Below, piece after piece: positions 1 to 8,808 of a DNA stretch of 64,000 nt (within the stretch, counting starts at the first letter, position 1; each line of letters begins with the position of its first letter). A program made the translations under genes and the position numbers. The stretch comes from Bradyrhizobium sp. MOS002 (GTDB lineage Bacteria > Pseudomonadota > Alphaproteobacteria > Rhizobiales > Xanthobacteraceae). The DNA lies in assembly GCF_003020115.1 (NCBI RefSeq), contig NZ_PYFX01000002.1:1-64000 (forward strand), given 5' to 3'. The notes under the pieces are model-generated. The model was given only the letters and a program-made list of their open reading frames with translations, did no database searches and was not told where the DNA came from.

Positions 1-416
1 CGAGCTCGCCTGGCTACTCGCTGCCCATCTGAGGCTCTTAACTCGCCGCTTGGCCAGACCTTGAAGACGTCTACGCTTTTTGAGTCAGGCTCTCAGGATG
101 AGGAATGAGTGTGCGGCAGCACATTTCAACCCAGATGGATGCAGCTGAGCCTCATCCTGAGGAGGCCGCGAAGCGGTCGTCTCGAAGGACGAGGCGCTCG
201 CTCAGGCGCCGCCGAGACGTCATGCGATAACGCGTCCGTCCTTACGTGGAGCGGGAGGAGCTCTCTCCGCGAAGACGCAGCCAGTTGCGGCTCCGCAGTC
301 CCGCGACGCTTTGCCCTGTGCGCTTCCGGAACATTTGGTTCCCTCGCGCGTCATGCTGATGCGACGCGATGCGCGCTTGGCGCCGGAGGAGGGCCAAGGT
401 GGACAGGTCAGTGGTC
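1..416. other. Intergenic stretch with a palindromic repeat and a weak EcfG-like site
   Basis: I recognise no gene here. Positions 149-195 carry one arm of a short intergenic repeat (CTCATCCTGAGGA ... CGTCTCGAAGGA) that recurs near 16.6 kb and 45.0 kb. At 328-352 there is GGAAC-N16-CGTC, one base off the EcfG consensus GGAAC-N16-CGTT and pointing toward the gene at 417. I treat it as a weak candidate only. Confidence 0.4.
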
Positions 417-1700
417 ATGTCGAGATCACGCAAGGGGCCGCGACTGGGGCTGGCGTTGACCGGCGCAACCCTCGTGATTTTGGCGGTGCTGTTGCCAAGT
501 CGCGCCGAGGCGCAGTTCGGCTTGCGCGGCGGCCCGCTCGGTGTCGCGCGCTTTGCCGTCGGACACGTGATCGGCATGTCGCGCTTGCGCCATGCCCGCA
601 TGGCGGTGCGGGGCGGCCGATACCGCTCCGCAGCGTTGCGGTCGCAAGATCCTCGCGGTGTTGAACGAGGCCAGCCGGCCAATCCTTACATGCTGCGTGC
701 GGCGATGACGGCGCAAGGCGCGCTGTCGGGCTGGCGTGACGGCCGCCGTCCGCAGGGATGGTGGCGCCACCCCGACGGCAGCTATGGCTGGGTCGGCCCG
801 GTGTTCTGGCCGTTCGCGCATGACGACCTCACCAGCGCTATCATCCTCGGCGATACGACCAGCCTCTCGCTCTATGGCTATGGCGATATCTATGCCGCGA
901 TCTTCGCGCCCTATGCGGCCACCGAGCTTGCCGCCTACACCGCGCCGCAAAGCAGGCGCGGACGCAGAGTCCCGACCGCGGAGACTGTCTGCGACGCCAG
1001 CGACACGGGCGGCCTGCCGGTCGATCGCATCGCCGCTATCGTGCAATCGAATGAATTGCAGCGCACAGCGCTCGACGAGCTCGCGACCGCCTGGCTCTCC
1101 GCGCGCGACACCATCCGCGCCGCCTGTCCAACGCAGGTCCCCGCGACGGCCACGGAGCGGCTCGGCCTGATGCGCGAGCGCATCGAAGCCATGATCAAGG
1201 CCACGGACGCCGTCGCACCTGCGCTGGCAAAATTCGTCGATCTCCTCGACGACGACCAGAAGGCCAAGCTCGATGGCCTGGCCAAGGACCGGCGTGCCGC
1301 GCTCGCGGCGATCCAGCAAAAGAATCCCCAGGCGGCATCGGCCTGCCAGGCGGACAGCGATCCCCGCTATGACGAGAAGCTGCAGCGCCAATACGAGCAG
1401 CTCATTCAGCAGCAATGGCCCGCGGCCGAGATCGCCTCCACCCTCAAGCTCGACGACACCGCCCGCGCCCGCCTCGACGTGCTTCAGGACACCACGCTGC
1501 GCACGATGGAGACGCTCAGCGCCTGTCCGTCACAGGCAGCACCGACACCACAGGCACGCCTCACCGCCGTGAAGGCGCGGCTGGAGACGATGCTGCAGGC
1601 GGTGAACGGCGTCACTGACGCGCTCGACGATTTCGAGGCGGACCTGAGCGACGAGCAGAAGGCGGGGTTCGAGGCGATCGGGCCGAAGCGCGGGGTGTGA
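417..1700 (+). CDS. Exported protein with two LTxxQ-like (Spy/CpxP type) modules
   Basis: The product is about 427 residues. It starts with a basic, hydrophobic segment ending in AEAQ, which looks like a Sec signal peptide with cleavage near residue 32, so it probably acts in the periplasm. A Gly/Arg/Trp-rich middle part is followed by two related modules. Each has CPTQ or CPSQ, a helical ERLGLMRERIEAM-like stretch and a terminal LDDDQKAKL (near residue 277) or LSDEQKAGF (near 410). These resemble the LTxxQ motif of Spy/CpxP-type periplasmic proteins. The internal duplication is visible by eye. I chose the ATG at 417 because it gives a normal signal peptide; the frame is open further upstream. 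A chaperone-like role is inferred from the motif only. Confidence 0.7.
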   Translation: MSRSRKGPRLGLALTGATLVILAVLLPSRAEAQFGLRGGPLGVARFAVGHVIGMSRLRHARMAVRGGRYRSAALRSQDPRGVERGQPANPYMLRAAMTAQGALSGWRDGRRPQGWWRHPDGSYGWVGPVFWPFAHDDLTSAIILGDTTSLSLYGYGDIYAAIFAPYAATELAAYTAPQSRRGRRVPTAETVCDASDTGGLPVDRIAAIVQSNELQRTALDELATAWLSARDTIRAACPTQVPATATERLGLMRERIEAMIKATDAVAPALAKFVDLLDDDQKAKLDGLAKDRRAALAAIQQKNPQAASACQADSDPRYDEKLQRQYEQLIQQQWPAAEIASTLKLDDTARARLDVLQDTTLRTMETLSACPSQAAPTPQARLTAVKARLETMLQAVNGVTDALDDFEADLSDEQKAGFEAIGPKRGV

Positions 1701-2651
1701 TCACCCGCAAGCCCAGTCGAACTTCATGTCCTTGAAGTCGAGCTGTGCGTTGCCGCCGCCGAAATTGTAGCCGCCGAAATATTCCTCGAACTCGATGTAG
1801 AACGGGCTCATCTCCGGCACCGCCTGGCATGGCCGCATGGTGCCGCCGAGATGATTGTGGGCGTGGTCCTTGCTCCAATCGTGCAGGCGGAAATTGTCGC
1901 GGCTCTGCACGCCGCCGACGTAATAGTAATAGGGCTGATAGCCGCTCGGCGGATTTTGGCGTGTGTGCTCGTCCTGCGGGCCCTTGCCGGCGTTGGGATC
2001 GCTCGCACGCGGCATCAAGCCGATCGCGAGGTTCTCCGCCAGATCGGCCCGCGGAGGGCTGGCGAACATCTTCTTCGCGTAAGGCGCGGCGCTCTCGAAG
2101 AAAGCGCTGGCGCCGCCGACATCGAGCCAGCGCGGCCGCTCAGCCGTCGCAAGCGGAAGCGGCGCGGGCGGCGTCGCGAACGCGCCCTCGTACTCGCGCT
2201 TGGTCAGCAGCAGCGCGGCATATTCATAGTCGAGAATGTCGGTCATGCGCGAAAGCCGCGGATGCGAGGGCCGCGCCTGCACCGCCTCGCGAATCTCGGG
2301 ATCGTCAGGCGCCCCGCCGTCATTGTGATCGGGCGCGGTCGCGAAGAACGACACCGCGACGATGTCCTCGCCATGCACGCGATAATCCTCCGGCAGTTCT
2401 AGCGTGAAGCCGTGCATCAGCGGAAAACCGGTGACGGGATCGAGCGGCCATTGCTCGCTGCTGATGCCCGGCGGCAGGCCGTAAACCCAGCCATGATCGC
2501 GTTCACGATAGGCCGGACGATCCAGCATCTGCAAATCATACGCACGCGAAGGCAAGGCGAGCACCACAGGTCGACTCCATTCGAAAGCCTCGACGCGGAG
2601 GCGATCGTTAGTCGCGGGGAGGAGGGATGTGGTTCGTGGGGATGATGCCAT
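1701..2651 (-). CDS. Hypothetical protein of 316 residues
   Basis: The frame is complete, with normal codon usage, and ends immediately next to the convergent gene at 417-1700. The protein has no signal peptide or membrane segment. It is rich in aromatic and acidic residues, with a conserved-looking GWVYGLPPG ... GFPLMHGFTL core near residues 55-85 and a C-terminus ending in an FEEYFGGYNFGGGNAQLDF-like stretch. I do not recognise the family and assign no function. The ATG at 2651 fits the upstream gap of about 120 bases to the cyclase gene. Confidence 0.65.
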   Translation of the reverse strand: MASSPRTTSLLPATNDRLRVEAFEWSRPVVLALPSRAYDLQMLDRPAYRERDHGWVYGLPPGISSEQWPLDPVTGFPLMHGFTLELPEDYRVHGEDIVAVSFFATAPDHNDGGAPDDPEIREAVQARPSHPRLSRMTDILDYEYAALLLTKREYEGAFATPPAPLPLATAERPRWLDVGGASAFFESAAPYAKKMFASPPRADLAENLAIGLMPRASDPNAGKGPQDEHTRQNPPSGYQPYYYYVGGVQSRDNFRLHDWSKDHAHNHLGGTMRPCQAVPEMSPFYIEFEEYFGGYNFGGGNAQLDFKDMKFDWACG

Positions 2652-2773
2652 CCTGCCGGTGTTTTGCCCGACGAGTCAAACCGCTTCGAGCCAATTCCGT
2701 GCCCGCGTAAGTCATTGATCTCGCACGCCCCGGCTACTGTGCATGGGGTTGTTTTCGCAGTTTTTTGTTTTGG

Positions 2774-5221
2774 CTAGCCGCGCCGCCTTGCCGCGGCGGC
2801 ATCCACCACGTTCTCCACCTCCTCGCGCCACGACAGGATCTCCATCGCGAGCACGGGGTGGTTGAAGCCCTTGAGCACGAGATCGTCGAGGGCGCGGGCT
2901 TCGACCCAGGGCTCGACCATGCCGTAGACGCGGCGGCTGACGACGACCTGGCCGGCCTTGGCTTCGTCGCAGAGGCGGGAGGAGAGATTGGTGACGCTGC
3001 CGATCGCGGCATATTCGAGCCGCTGCTCGAAGCCGATCTGGCCGAGCGTGGCGTAGCCCATGGCGACGCCGACGCCGAAGCCGAGCGAGTGGCCGCGGTT
3101 CTTCCATTTCTCGGTCAATTGGCCAATCACATCGCGCATCTCGACCGCCATCTTCACCGCGCGCTTGGTATGGTCGGTGAACTGAATGGGCGCGTTGAAC
3201 AGGATCATCACGCCGTCGCCGGCAAAGCGGTCGAGCGTGCCTTCATAGCGGTGGATCAGCTCGCCGAGCGCGGCGTGATATTCGCGCAGCACGTTCATCG
3301 CCTCTTCCGGCTCGGTCGCCTCCGTGAACGAGGTGAAGCCGCGCAAATCGCAGAACACGACGGTGACCTCGCGGCGGTGGCTGTCGAGCAGCGCGTCGTG
3401 GCCGTCGGACGAGGCGATCAGCTGCGCGACTTGCGGCGCGAGGAAACGTTCGAGCCGCTTGATGCGGCCGATCTCGCCGAGTTGTTTCTCGACACGCTCT
3501 TCCAGCGAGCGGTTCCAGTTGCGCAGCTGCTCGGTCTGCTCCTGGAGCTTGGCGGCCTGCTCCTGCACGGTTTCGTGCGCAGCCGCGAGCTCGCGACCCT
3601 TGTGATCGACCTCGGTGAACAGCCGCGCATTGCGCATCGCCAGCACGGCCTGGTTGGCGAAGGTCCGCATCAGGCCGATGATGCTGGGGGCGAACTCGCC
3701 GCTGGCGCGGCGCAAGACCACCAGCGAGCCGAGCGTACCCTGCTGGTCCACCAGCGGCACCACCAGCACCGAATGGAAGCCGGCCTCGATCGCGACGTCG
3801 CGCAGCGGCTGCTCGGAGGCCTGGTCGAGATCGGCAATCGCGATCGGCTCGCCGCTCCCGGCCGCATCGCTCAAAATATCCTGGCCTTCGTCGATGGTGA
3901 CATGGGCGCCGTCGGCGGATTTGTCGATGCCGTTGGCCTCGACCAGATTGAAGCGGCGCGTCTGCGCGTCATAGCCGTAGATCAGCACCGCGTCGGCATG
4001 GGTGATCTCGATCGCGCGCGCGGCGATCGTCGGCAGCACAGCGTTGAGATCGAGCGAGGCAGCGACCGCGCGGCCGACTTCTTCCAGCACCTTGAGCTCG
4101 TTGATCGACTGCGCGAGATCGCGGGTGCGCTCCTCGACCTTGGTTTCCAGGTCCGAATAGGTTTCCTGAATCTGGCCGGCCATGCGATTGAACTGGCCGG
4201 CGAGATCTTCCAGCTCGTCCGAGGTGTGCACCTCGATGCGATGGCTGAAATCGCCCTCGCCGAGCTTGTGCGCGCCGTCGCGCAGCGCCGTGATCGGGAT
4301 GATCATGCGGCGGGCGAGCAGCGTGCCGGCGAGGATCGCGACCAGCAGGCCCATGCCGATCAGCAGCGCGATGCGCACCAGTTGGTCGCGGATCGGCATC
4401 AGGGCCTGCGTGGTCGGCTGCTCGAACATCACGCTCCAGCCGAGCTTCGGCACGGTGCTCGCCGCGCTCATCACCGCATGGCCGTTGAAGTCGGTGCCCG
4501 AATTGTCGGGCGCGTGGCCCGGCGCGACCGCGGCCGCAACCTGCGGCAGCTTCGACAGGTCCTTGCCGACTTCGGGCCCCTTCGAGGACGTCGCCAGCAC
4601 GCGGCCGCGCGGATCGACCACATAGGCGAAGGCCGCCTTGCCGACCTGGGCGTCGGAGAGGTACTCGGCGAGAAAGCTGAGGTCGAGCTCGGCCACGGTG
4701 ACGCCGGCATTGAAACCGGAATGCGCCACCGAGATCGACATGAACGGCGTCCGGTCGGAGAACCAGGCCGGCGCGTAGCTGACGCCGCGGGCGACGGTGT
4801 CGGTGAAGCGCATGTCGCGGGAAAGGTCGGCATTGCTGCCGGTCGTGGTCGACTGGCGCGAGACGCGAAGCACCTCGCGGCCGTCGCCGTTGAGCTGGAA
4901 CAGCTGGTTGACGACCGAGACCTGGTGCAGAAGCTGGGCGTAGTCGGCGCGGCGCTTCTCGAGCGTGTCCTGGCTCGCCCGCGTCACCCAGCTGATCTGG
5001 CGCTCGAGCTCGGAGATCGACTGCTCGATCCGTCGCGCGGCAGCCTGCGCCTTGTCCTCGAGACCGTCGGTCAGCTGTGTCTTGGTGGCGCGGTAGGAGA
5101 TCCAGCTCTCCATCGCGCCGTTGACGGCGAGCACGAACACGACCAGGCCGACGAGAGAGACGACGTATTTGGCGAACAGACCCTCGCGCAGAAACCGTGT
5201 CTTGTCGTTCGCTCCTGCCAT
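2774..5221 (-). CDS. Membrane adenylate/guanylate cyclase with sensor, HAMP, GAF and class III catalytic domain
   Basis: The 815-residue protein has a transmembrane helix near residues 18-38, an extracytoplasmic Cache-like sensor region to about 285, a second helix near 290-312, and a HAMP linker to about 365. A GAF domain (about 390-540) follows, then a long coiled coil (about 550-610) and a class III nucleotide cyclase domain to about 790. The metal-binding aspartates lie in VVFCDLRGFTSF and FAGDGVMILF, and the transition-state Asn/Arg motif appears as VTNLSSRL, so the enzyme looks catalytically intact. It should make a cyclic nucleotide, probably cAMP, in response to an external signal plus a GAF ligand. 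A Crp-type gene lies 2.6 kb away. Substrate specificity cannot be read safely by eye. Confidence 0.9.
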   Translation of the reverse strand: MAGANDKTRFLREGLFAKYVVSLVGLVVFVLAVNGAMESWISYRATKTQLTDGLEDKAQAAARRIEQSISELERQISWVTRASQDTLEKRRADYAQLLHQVSVVNQLFQLNGDGREVLRVSRQSTTTGSNADLSRDMRFTDTVARGVSYAPAWFSDRTPFMSISVAHSGFNAGVTVAELDLSFLAEYLSDAQVGKAAFAYVVDPRGRVLATSSKGPEVGKDLSKLPQVAAAVAPGHAPDNSGTDFNGHAVMSAASTVPKLGWSVMFEQPTTQALMPIRDQLVRIALLIGMGLLVAILAGTLLARRMIIPITALRDGAHKLGEGDFSHRIEVHTSDELEDLAGQFNRMAGQIQETYSDLETKVEERTRDLAQSINELKVLEEVGRAVAASLDLNAVLPTIAARAIEITHADAVLIYGYDAQTRRFNLVEANGIDKSADGAHVTIDEGQDILSDAAGSGEPIAIADLDQASEQPLRDVAIEAGFHSVLVVPLVDQQGTLGSLVVLRRASGEFAPSIIGLMRTFANQAVLAMRNARLFTEVDHKGRELAAAHETVQEQAAKLQEQTEQLRNWNRSLEERVEKQLGEIGRIKRLERFLAPQVAQLIASSDGHDALLDSHRREVTVVFCDLRGFTSFTEATEPEEAMNVLREYHAALGELIHRYEGTLDRFAGDGVMILFNAPIQFTDHTKRAVKMAVEMRDVIGQLTEKWKNRGHSLGFGVGVAMGYATLGQIGFEQRLEYAAIGSVTNLSSRLCDEAKAGQVVVSRRVYGMVEPWVEARALDDLVLKGFNHPVLAMEILSWREEVENVVDAAAARRRG

Positions 5222-5507
5222 CCCGATCCTCCCGCGCCGCCATCGGCGCCGGCGCTACGGGCCGCACGGACCCTGCGAGCCTTCTAGCACAATTTGGTCC
5301 AATGGACTGTGAAGGGACTGGTCAAGAACCGGCCGGGCAGCCGGCGTGGTTACCCGTCTTGGTTACCTGACTTGGACGTTGGGGCAGGCGGAAGCATGGT
5401 GAATTGTCGCGGTCTCATCCGTTTGGGGGAAGCCGCCCCCGGGCAAGCCGATGTAAGGGGATGGCTTGGCAAGGGAGGGCTTGGAGTCCAGCGCTTTGGT
5501 CCTGCAA

Positions 5508-7586
5508 TCATCGATTAAAGAGCTGCCGCAGCACGTCATTCATCGGCTGGCTGTCCTGCTGCGCCGCCGGCGGGTCCTCCAGGCCGGAGGGCGCCGGCGA
5601 GGCTTGCGGCATCAGGGTGGATGGCGCGGCAGGCAGGCTGCGGCTGCGGCCGGTGGCAGTGCCGGTGCCGGCGGCGGTCCCAGTGCTGTTTCCCGCACCA
5701 CCGGAAAGTCCCTGCTGGATCAGATTGCCGAGCGCCTCGCCCAGAGGGCCGCCGAGCAAATTGTTCTGTCCCGGCTGCTGGGTTTGCGGATTGGCATTGC
5801 CGGCCGCATTGCCGCCAGCAGGCGCGGTAGCTCCCCCGAGGCCAAGGCTGCCCAATATATTGCCGAGCCCGGCCCCATCAGCGCCGAACAGTCCCTTGCC
5901 CATCTCGCGCAGCTTGGCATAGGCGGCGTCCGGATTGTCCAGCATGCCGGCCATGTCGGGATAGATCCGCGGCTGCGACCAGGTGCCCTGGATCATCACG
6001 GGGATGCCGAAGCCGACCGGCTCGGCGGCGCGGCCCTGGCCTTCGGTCGTCATCACCAGCTTCGGCTCGACGCGAAAGCCCATCATCTTGGTGTCGAGTG
6101 CGATCGTGCCGGCGCCGGTCACGCGGACCAGCGGTCCGGTCAGGTTGAGATCGGTCGTCACCGCCTGGCCCTTGTCGATACGGAACGACGCCGAGAGCTG
6201 CGACAAATCCGTGCTCTGCTCCCGGCTGTTGTCCTGGTTTGCCTGCCAGCCGGACAACGTGCCCGAGGTCAGCGAGCGGATCATCTGCGCGACGTTGATG
6301 CCGCGAATGGCGCCGTCCTGGAAATTGACGAAGGCCGTGCCCTGCATGTTCGCCATCAGCGCGCGCTGGCTGGTGCCGGCGCTGCGCAGCGCGAGCTTGG
6401 CCTGCAGCTTGCCGTCGATCCGGTCGAATTCGGCAAGGCCCTGCAGCAGCGGCAGCGCACGCACGCCGGCGAGGTCGGAATGCATGGCAAAGCTCGGCGC
6501 GCCGCTGGTCGCATCCAGGATCAATTCGCCCGAGACCTGGCCGCCATAGGCGCCGAGATTGGCGCTGCCCGCCTTCAGCACGCCGCCGGCGAGTTTTGCA
6601 TCGACCGCCAGCGGCGCGAGGCGCGCATCGCCGATCACCGCCTCATGCGCGGAGATCCTGATTTGCGCATCGACATAGTTCAGCCCGGACACGTCGATCG
6701 GCGCATCGCTCCAGGGCTGCCCGGACGCGCCTTCCGGCGATTTCGCCAGCGGAATCGCGAGCCGCTGGAAGTCGAGATCGACCTTGACCAGAGGCTTGCT
6801 CGCGATATCGACCGAGGCCCAGCCGTTGAACGCGCCATCGCCGAGCGTGCCATTCAGGCCATTGATCATCACGACATCGCCGCTCAGCCGCATCTCGGCA
6901 TGACCCGCGAGCCGGGACTTCAGCACGTCCGGCATGTCGATGGCGAAATCCACCGGAATGGTCGGCCGGTCGGCCGGCGGCGCCGGCGTGGTGGCCTTGA
7001 TGTCGAACTTGGTCGGATGCTCGCCGACCCGTGCGGTGCCGGTGATGTTGATCTTGCGGTCGCGGCCGACGGTTGCATCGGCATTGATGGCGCTGATGCG
7101 ACTCTCGACGCGATCCCGCGCGCGCGCGAATGCGACCTCGCCATCGCTGATCTTAACGCGGTCGATGGCGGCGCCGTCGGTATCGAGCGCGACCGGCTTC
7201 GAGGTGCCGCCGGCATTCGGCAGGCGCTCACGCAGCAGCGGCTGGTAGAGCACGGGATGGGTGACGACGAGCTCGCTGATCTTCGGACGGCCCGACCAGA
7301 CGCTCGAGAGCGACATGTCGGCCTGCACGCTGTCGATGGTCAGGCGCGTGATGCCGCTGCGGTCCTTGGGGTCCTGCAGCGTGAGGTCGTTCAGCGTCAC
7401 GTTCAGCGTCGGCCACAGGCTGATTCTGGTCGTGCCGTCGATCGACAGACGGTAGCCGCTCGCGCTCTCGACCCGCGAGGCAATCGTCGAGGTCAGGAAG
7501 CCCGAGGGGATCCCGACCACCAGCAGGAGTGCGATCACGATGACGACGGCGGCCACCGCCGCGCCGGCGAATTTCACGGCTCTCAT
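5508..7586 (-). CDS. AsmA-family protein
   Basis: The 692-residue protein has an N-terminal membrane anchor (residues about 7-28) followed by the typical AsmA start: a basic segment, then SGYRLSIDGTTRISLWPTLNVTLNDLTL-type beta repeats. The long middle part fits the repeating beta-groove architecture of AsmA/TamB-like proteins, which are linked to lipid transport and outer-membrane assembly. The last 130 residues are Gly/Asn/Gln/Pro rich and low in complexity. It is a single gene, opposite to the downstream Crp gene. The exact substrate is unknown. Confidence 0.85.
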   Translation of the reverse strand: MRAVKFAGAAVAAVVIVIALLLVVGIPSGFLTSTIASRVESASGYRLSIDGTTRISLWPTLNVTLNDLTLQDPKDRSGITRLTIDSVQADMSLSSVWSGRPKISELVVTHPVLYQPLLRERLPNAGGTSKPVALDTDGAAIDRVKISDGEVAFARARDRVESRISAINADATVGRDRKINITGTARVGEHPTKFDIKATTPAPPADRPTIPVDFAIDMPDVLKSRLAGHAEMRLSGDVVMINGLNGTLGDGAFNGWASVDIASKPLVKVDLDFQRLAIPLAKSPEGASGQPWSDAPIDVSGLNYVDAQIRISAHEAVIGDARLAPLAVDAKLAGGVLKAGSANLGAYGGQVSGELILDATSGAPSFAMHSDLAGVRALPLLQGLAEFDRIDGKLQAKLALRSAGTSQRALMANMQGTAFVNFQDGAIRGINVAQMIRSLTSGTLSGWQANQDNSREQSTDLSQLSASFRIDKGQAVTTDLNLTGPLVRVTGAGTIALDTKMMGFRVEPKLVMTTEGQGRAAEPVGFGIPVMIQGTWSQPRIYPDMAGMLDNPDAAYAKLREMGKGLFGADGAGLGNILGSLGLGGATAPAGGNAAGNANPQTQQPGQNNLLGGPLGEALGNLIQQGLSGGAGNSTGTAAGTGTATGRSRSLPAAPSTLMPQASPAPSGLEDPPAAQQDSQPMNDVLRQLFNR

Positions 7587-7726
7587 GTCGACTTTCCTGC
7601 GACGGACGATCGGCGTCGAATCCGGCAGATGACCGTCATTTGCACTCGTCCTTTGCGCCTGAGTTTATCCCCGGACGGGAAGCGGCTCCAAGCGCGTAAA
7701 AATAGTCTGGGGGTGCTGCAAAGTTA

Positions 7727-7742
7727 TGTGACTTATGGCACA
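7727..7742 (+). promoter_or_regulatory. CRP-like site upstream of the Crp-family gene
   Basis: The sequence reads TGTGA-CTTATG-GCACA, one mismatch from the classical TGTGA-N6-TCACA. It is centred about 87 bases upstream of the chosen start of the Crp-type gene, a position suited to autoregulation. This is read directly from the sequence; binding is inferred. Confidence 0.4.
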
Positions 7743-7821
7743 CTTCCCCGGCGCGGTTTTACGCGATCCTGATGTTGATGGTTCCAAGCGATTTGCCAAC
7801 GAAATTCACAAGGACATTGAA

Positions 7822-8496
7822 ATGAGCAAGCAGGCCGAATTTGCGGTCATCCTCAAGATGAATGCGATGTTCGCCGATCTCGGCGCAGACGAGCTCCAGC
7901 GGCTGGCAAATCTCTGCCACACCCAGCATCTGGGGAATGGCGAGGTGCTATTCCAGAAGGGCGACGCGGGCGATGCGCTGTTCGGCGTGCGCCGAGGCCA
8001 GGTCCGTATCGAGACCGGCGCCTCCGACGGCAGCCGCCTGACGCTGAACTTCATGGGGCCCGGCGACCTGTTCGGCGAGGTTGCGGTGCTGGACGGCCAG
8101 AGCCGCACTGCGGACGCGACCGCGGGCGAAGCCAGCGAGCTGTTCGTGCTGCGGCGCGAAGACTTTCTCGCCTTCCTCGAACGCGAGCCGAAGGTCGGGA
8201 TCAAGATCATCGCGCTGCTGTGCCAGCGCATCCGCTGGCAGAGCGAGCGCATGGAAGAGTCCATGCTCCAGCCGCTGCCGGTTCGCCTCGCGCGGCGCCT
8301 CTGCGCGCTCGCCGCCGATTTCGGCTCGGAGGTGCACATCTCGCAGGAGCAACTCGGCGTCTTCGTCGGCGCCGCCCGCGAGAGCGTCAACCGCCAGCTT
8401 CAGGCCTGGCGCAAGGAAGCGATCCTCGATCTCCAGCGCGGCCGCATCCTGCTGCGGAACATGACCAAGCTGACGGCGATCGCGCGGAACGAGTAA
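7822..8496 (+). CDS. Crp/Fnr-family transcriptional regulator
   Basis: The 224-residue protein has an N-terminal cyclic-nucleotide-binding domain (about residues 10-125) and a C-terminal winged helix (about 145-220, with ISQEQLGVFVGAARESVNRQ as the HTH). The phosphate-binding cassette reads FGEVAVLDGQSRTADATA, with the Glu and Arg needed for cNMP contact in place. Only single Cys residues occur, so it is not an Fe-S Fnr/FixK-type oxygen sensor. I chose the ATG at 7822, preceded by AAGGACA, because it gives the usual Crp length; the frame is open upstream. The neighbouring cyclase and the CRP-like sites at 7727 and 15622 suggest a local cAMP circuit, which is inference. Confidence 0.9.
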   Translation: MSKQAEFAVILKMNAMFADLGADELQRLANLCHTQHLGNGEVLFQKGDAGDALFGVRRGQVRIETGASDGSRLTLNFMGPGDLFGEVAVLDGQSRTADATAGEASELFVLRREDFLAFLEREPKVGIKIIALLCQRIRWQSERMEESMLQPLPVRLARRLCALAADFGSEVHISQEQLGVFVGAARESVNRQLQAWRKEAILDLQRGRILLRNMTKLTAIARNE

Positions 8497-8506
8497 ATCG
8501 AGCAAC

Positions 8507-8746
8507 TCACTTCGCTTGGAAGGTACGAGGCAGATCGGCGGCTGTGTCCTCTGCGAGGGAGGCGGCATATCGCAACGCCTCATCAATATCTTCGCGTTCC
8601 AGATACGGGTAGTCATCGAGGATGGATTCGCGCGTTTCGCCGACTGCCAGCAGGCCGAGCAATCGTGCGACTGGAAACCGCAGCCCGCGAATGCAGGCTT
8701 TGCCAGTGCAGAGGGCTGGATCCATCGTGATACGCGCAAAAACCAT
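8507..8746 (-). CDS. DUF433 family protein (antitoxin-like), apparently without partner
   Basis: The 79-residue protein contains the DUF433 pattern: RITMDPALCTGKACIRGLRF, then VARLLGLLAVGET, SILDDYPYLEREDIDEALRYA. Such proteins are usually antitoxin-like partners of a DUF5615/PIN-type toxin gene that follows immediately. Here the gene ends 10 bases from the convergent Crp gene, and no toxin reading frame follows it, so it looks like an orphan. The ATG at 8746 matches the family start. Confidence 0.8.
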   Translation of the reverse strand: MVFARITMDPALCTGKACIRGLRFPVARLLGLLAVGETRESILDDYPYLEREDIDEALRYAASLAEDTAADLPRTFQAK

Positions 8747-8808
8747 GTCGTAAGCTAACGCGCGCGACCGACTTGTGCCAGCCCGCTTCTGCCCAGCCTT
8801 TTCAGGAG

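Noticed and set aside
328..352. EcfG promoter before the LTxxQ-type gene
   Set aside because: The -10 element is CGTC, not CGTT. One mismatch in a short motif is too weak to claim, so it is only mentioned as a note.
2765..5287. Very long open frame on the plus strand opposite the cyclase gene
   Set aside because: It mirrors the codon structure of the cyclase gene in a high-GC background. Its translation is rich in Arg/Ala/Gly/His without any domain, and the minus-strand product has complete motifs.
5466..7772. Long plus-strand frame opposite the AsmA gene
   Set aside because: It is an antisense shadow of the AsmA gene with no recognisable domain, and it would run through the promoter region of the Crp-type gene.
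7822..8496. Reading the Crp-family protein as an oxygen sensor of Fnr/FixK type
   Set aside because: The N-terminal cysteine cluster is absent and the cyclic-nucleotide cassette is intact, so a Crp-type role is better supported.
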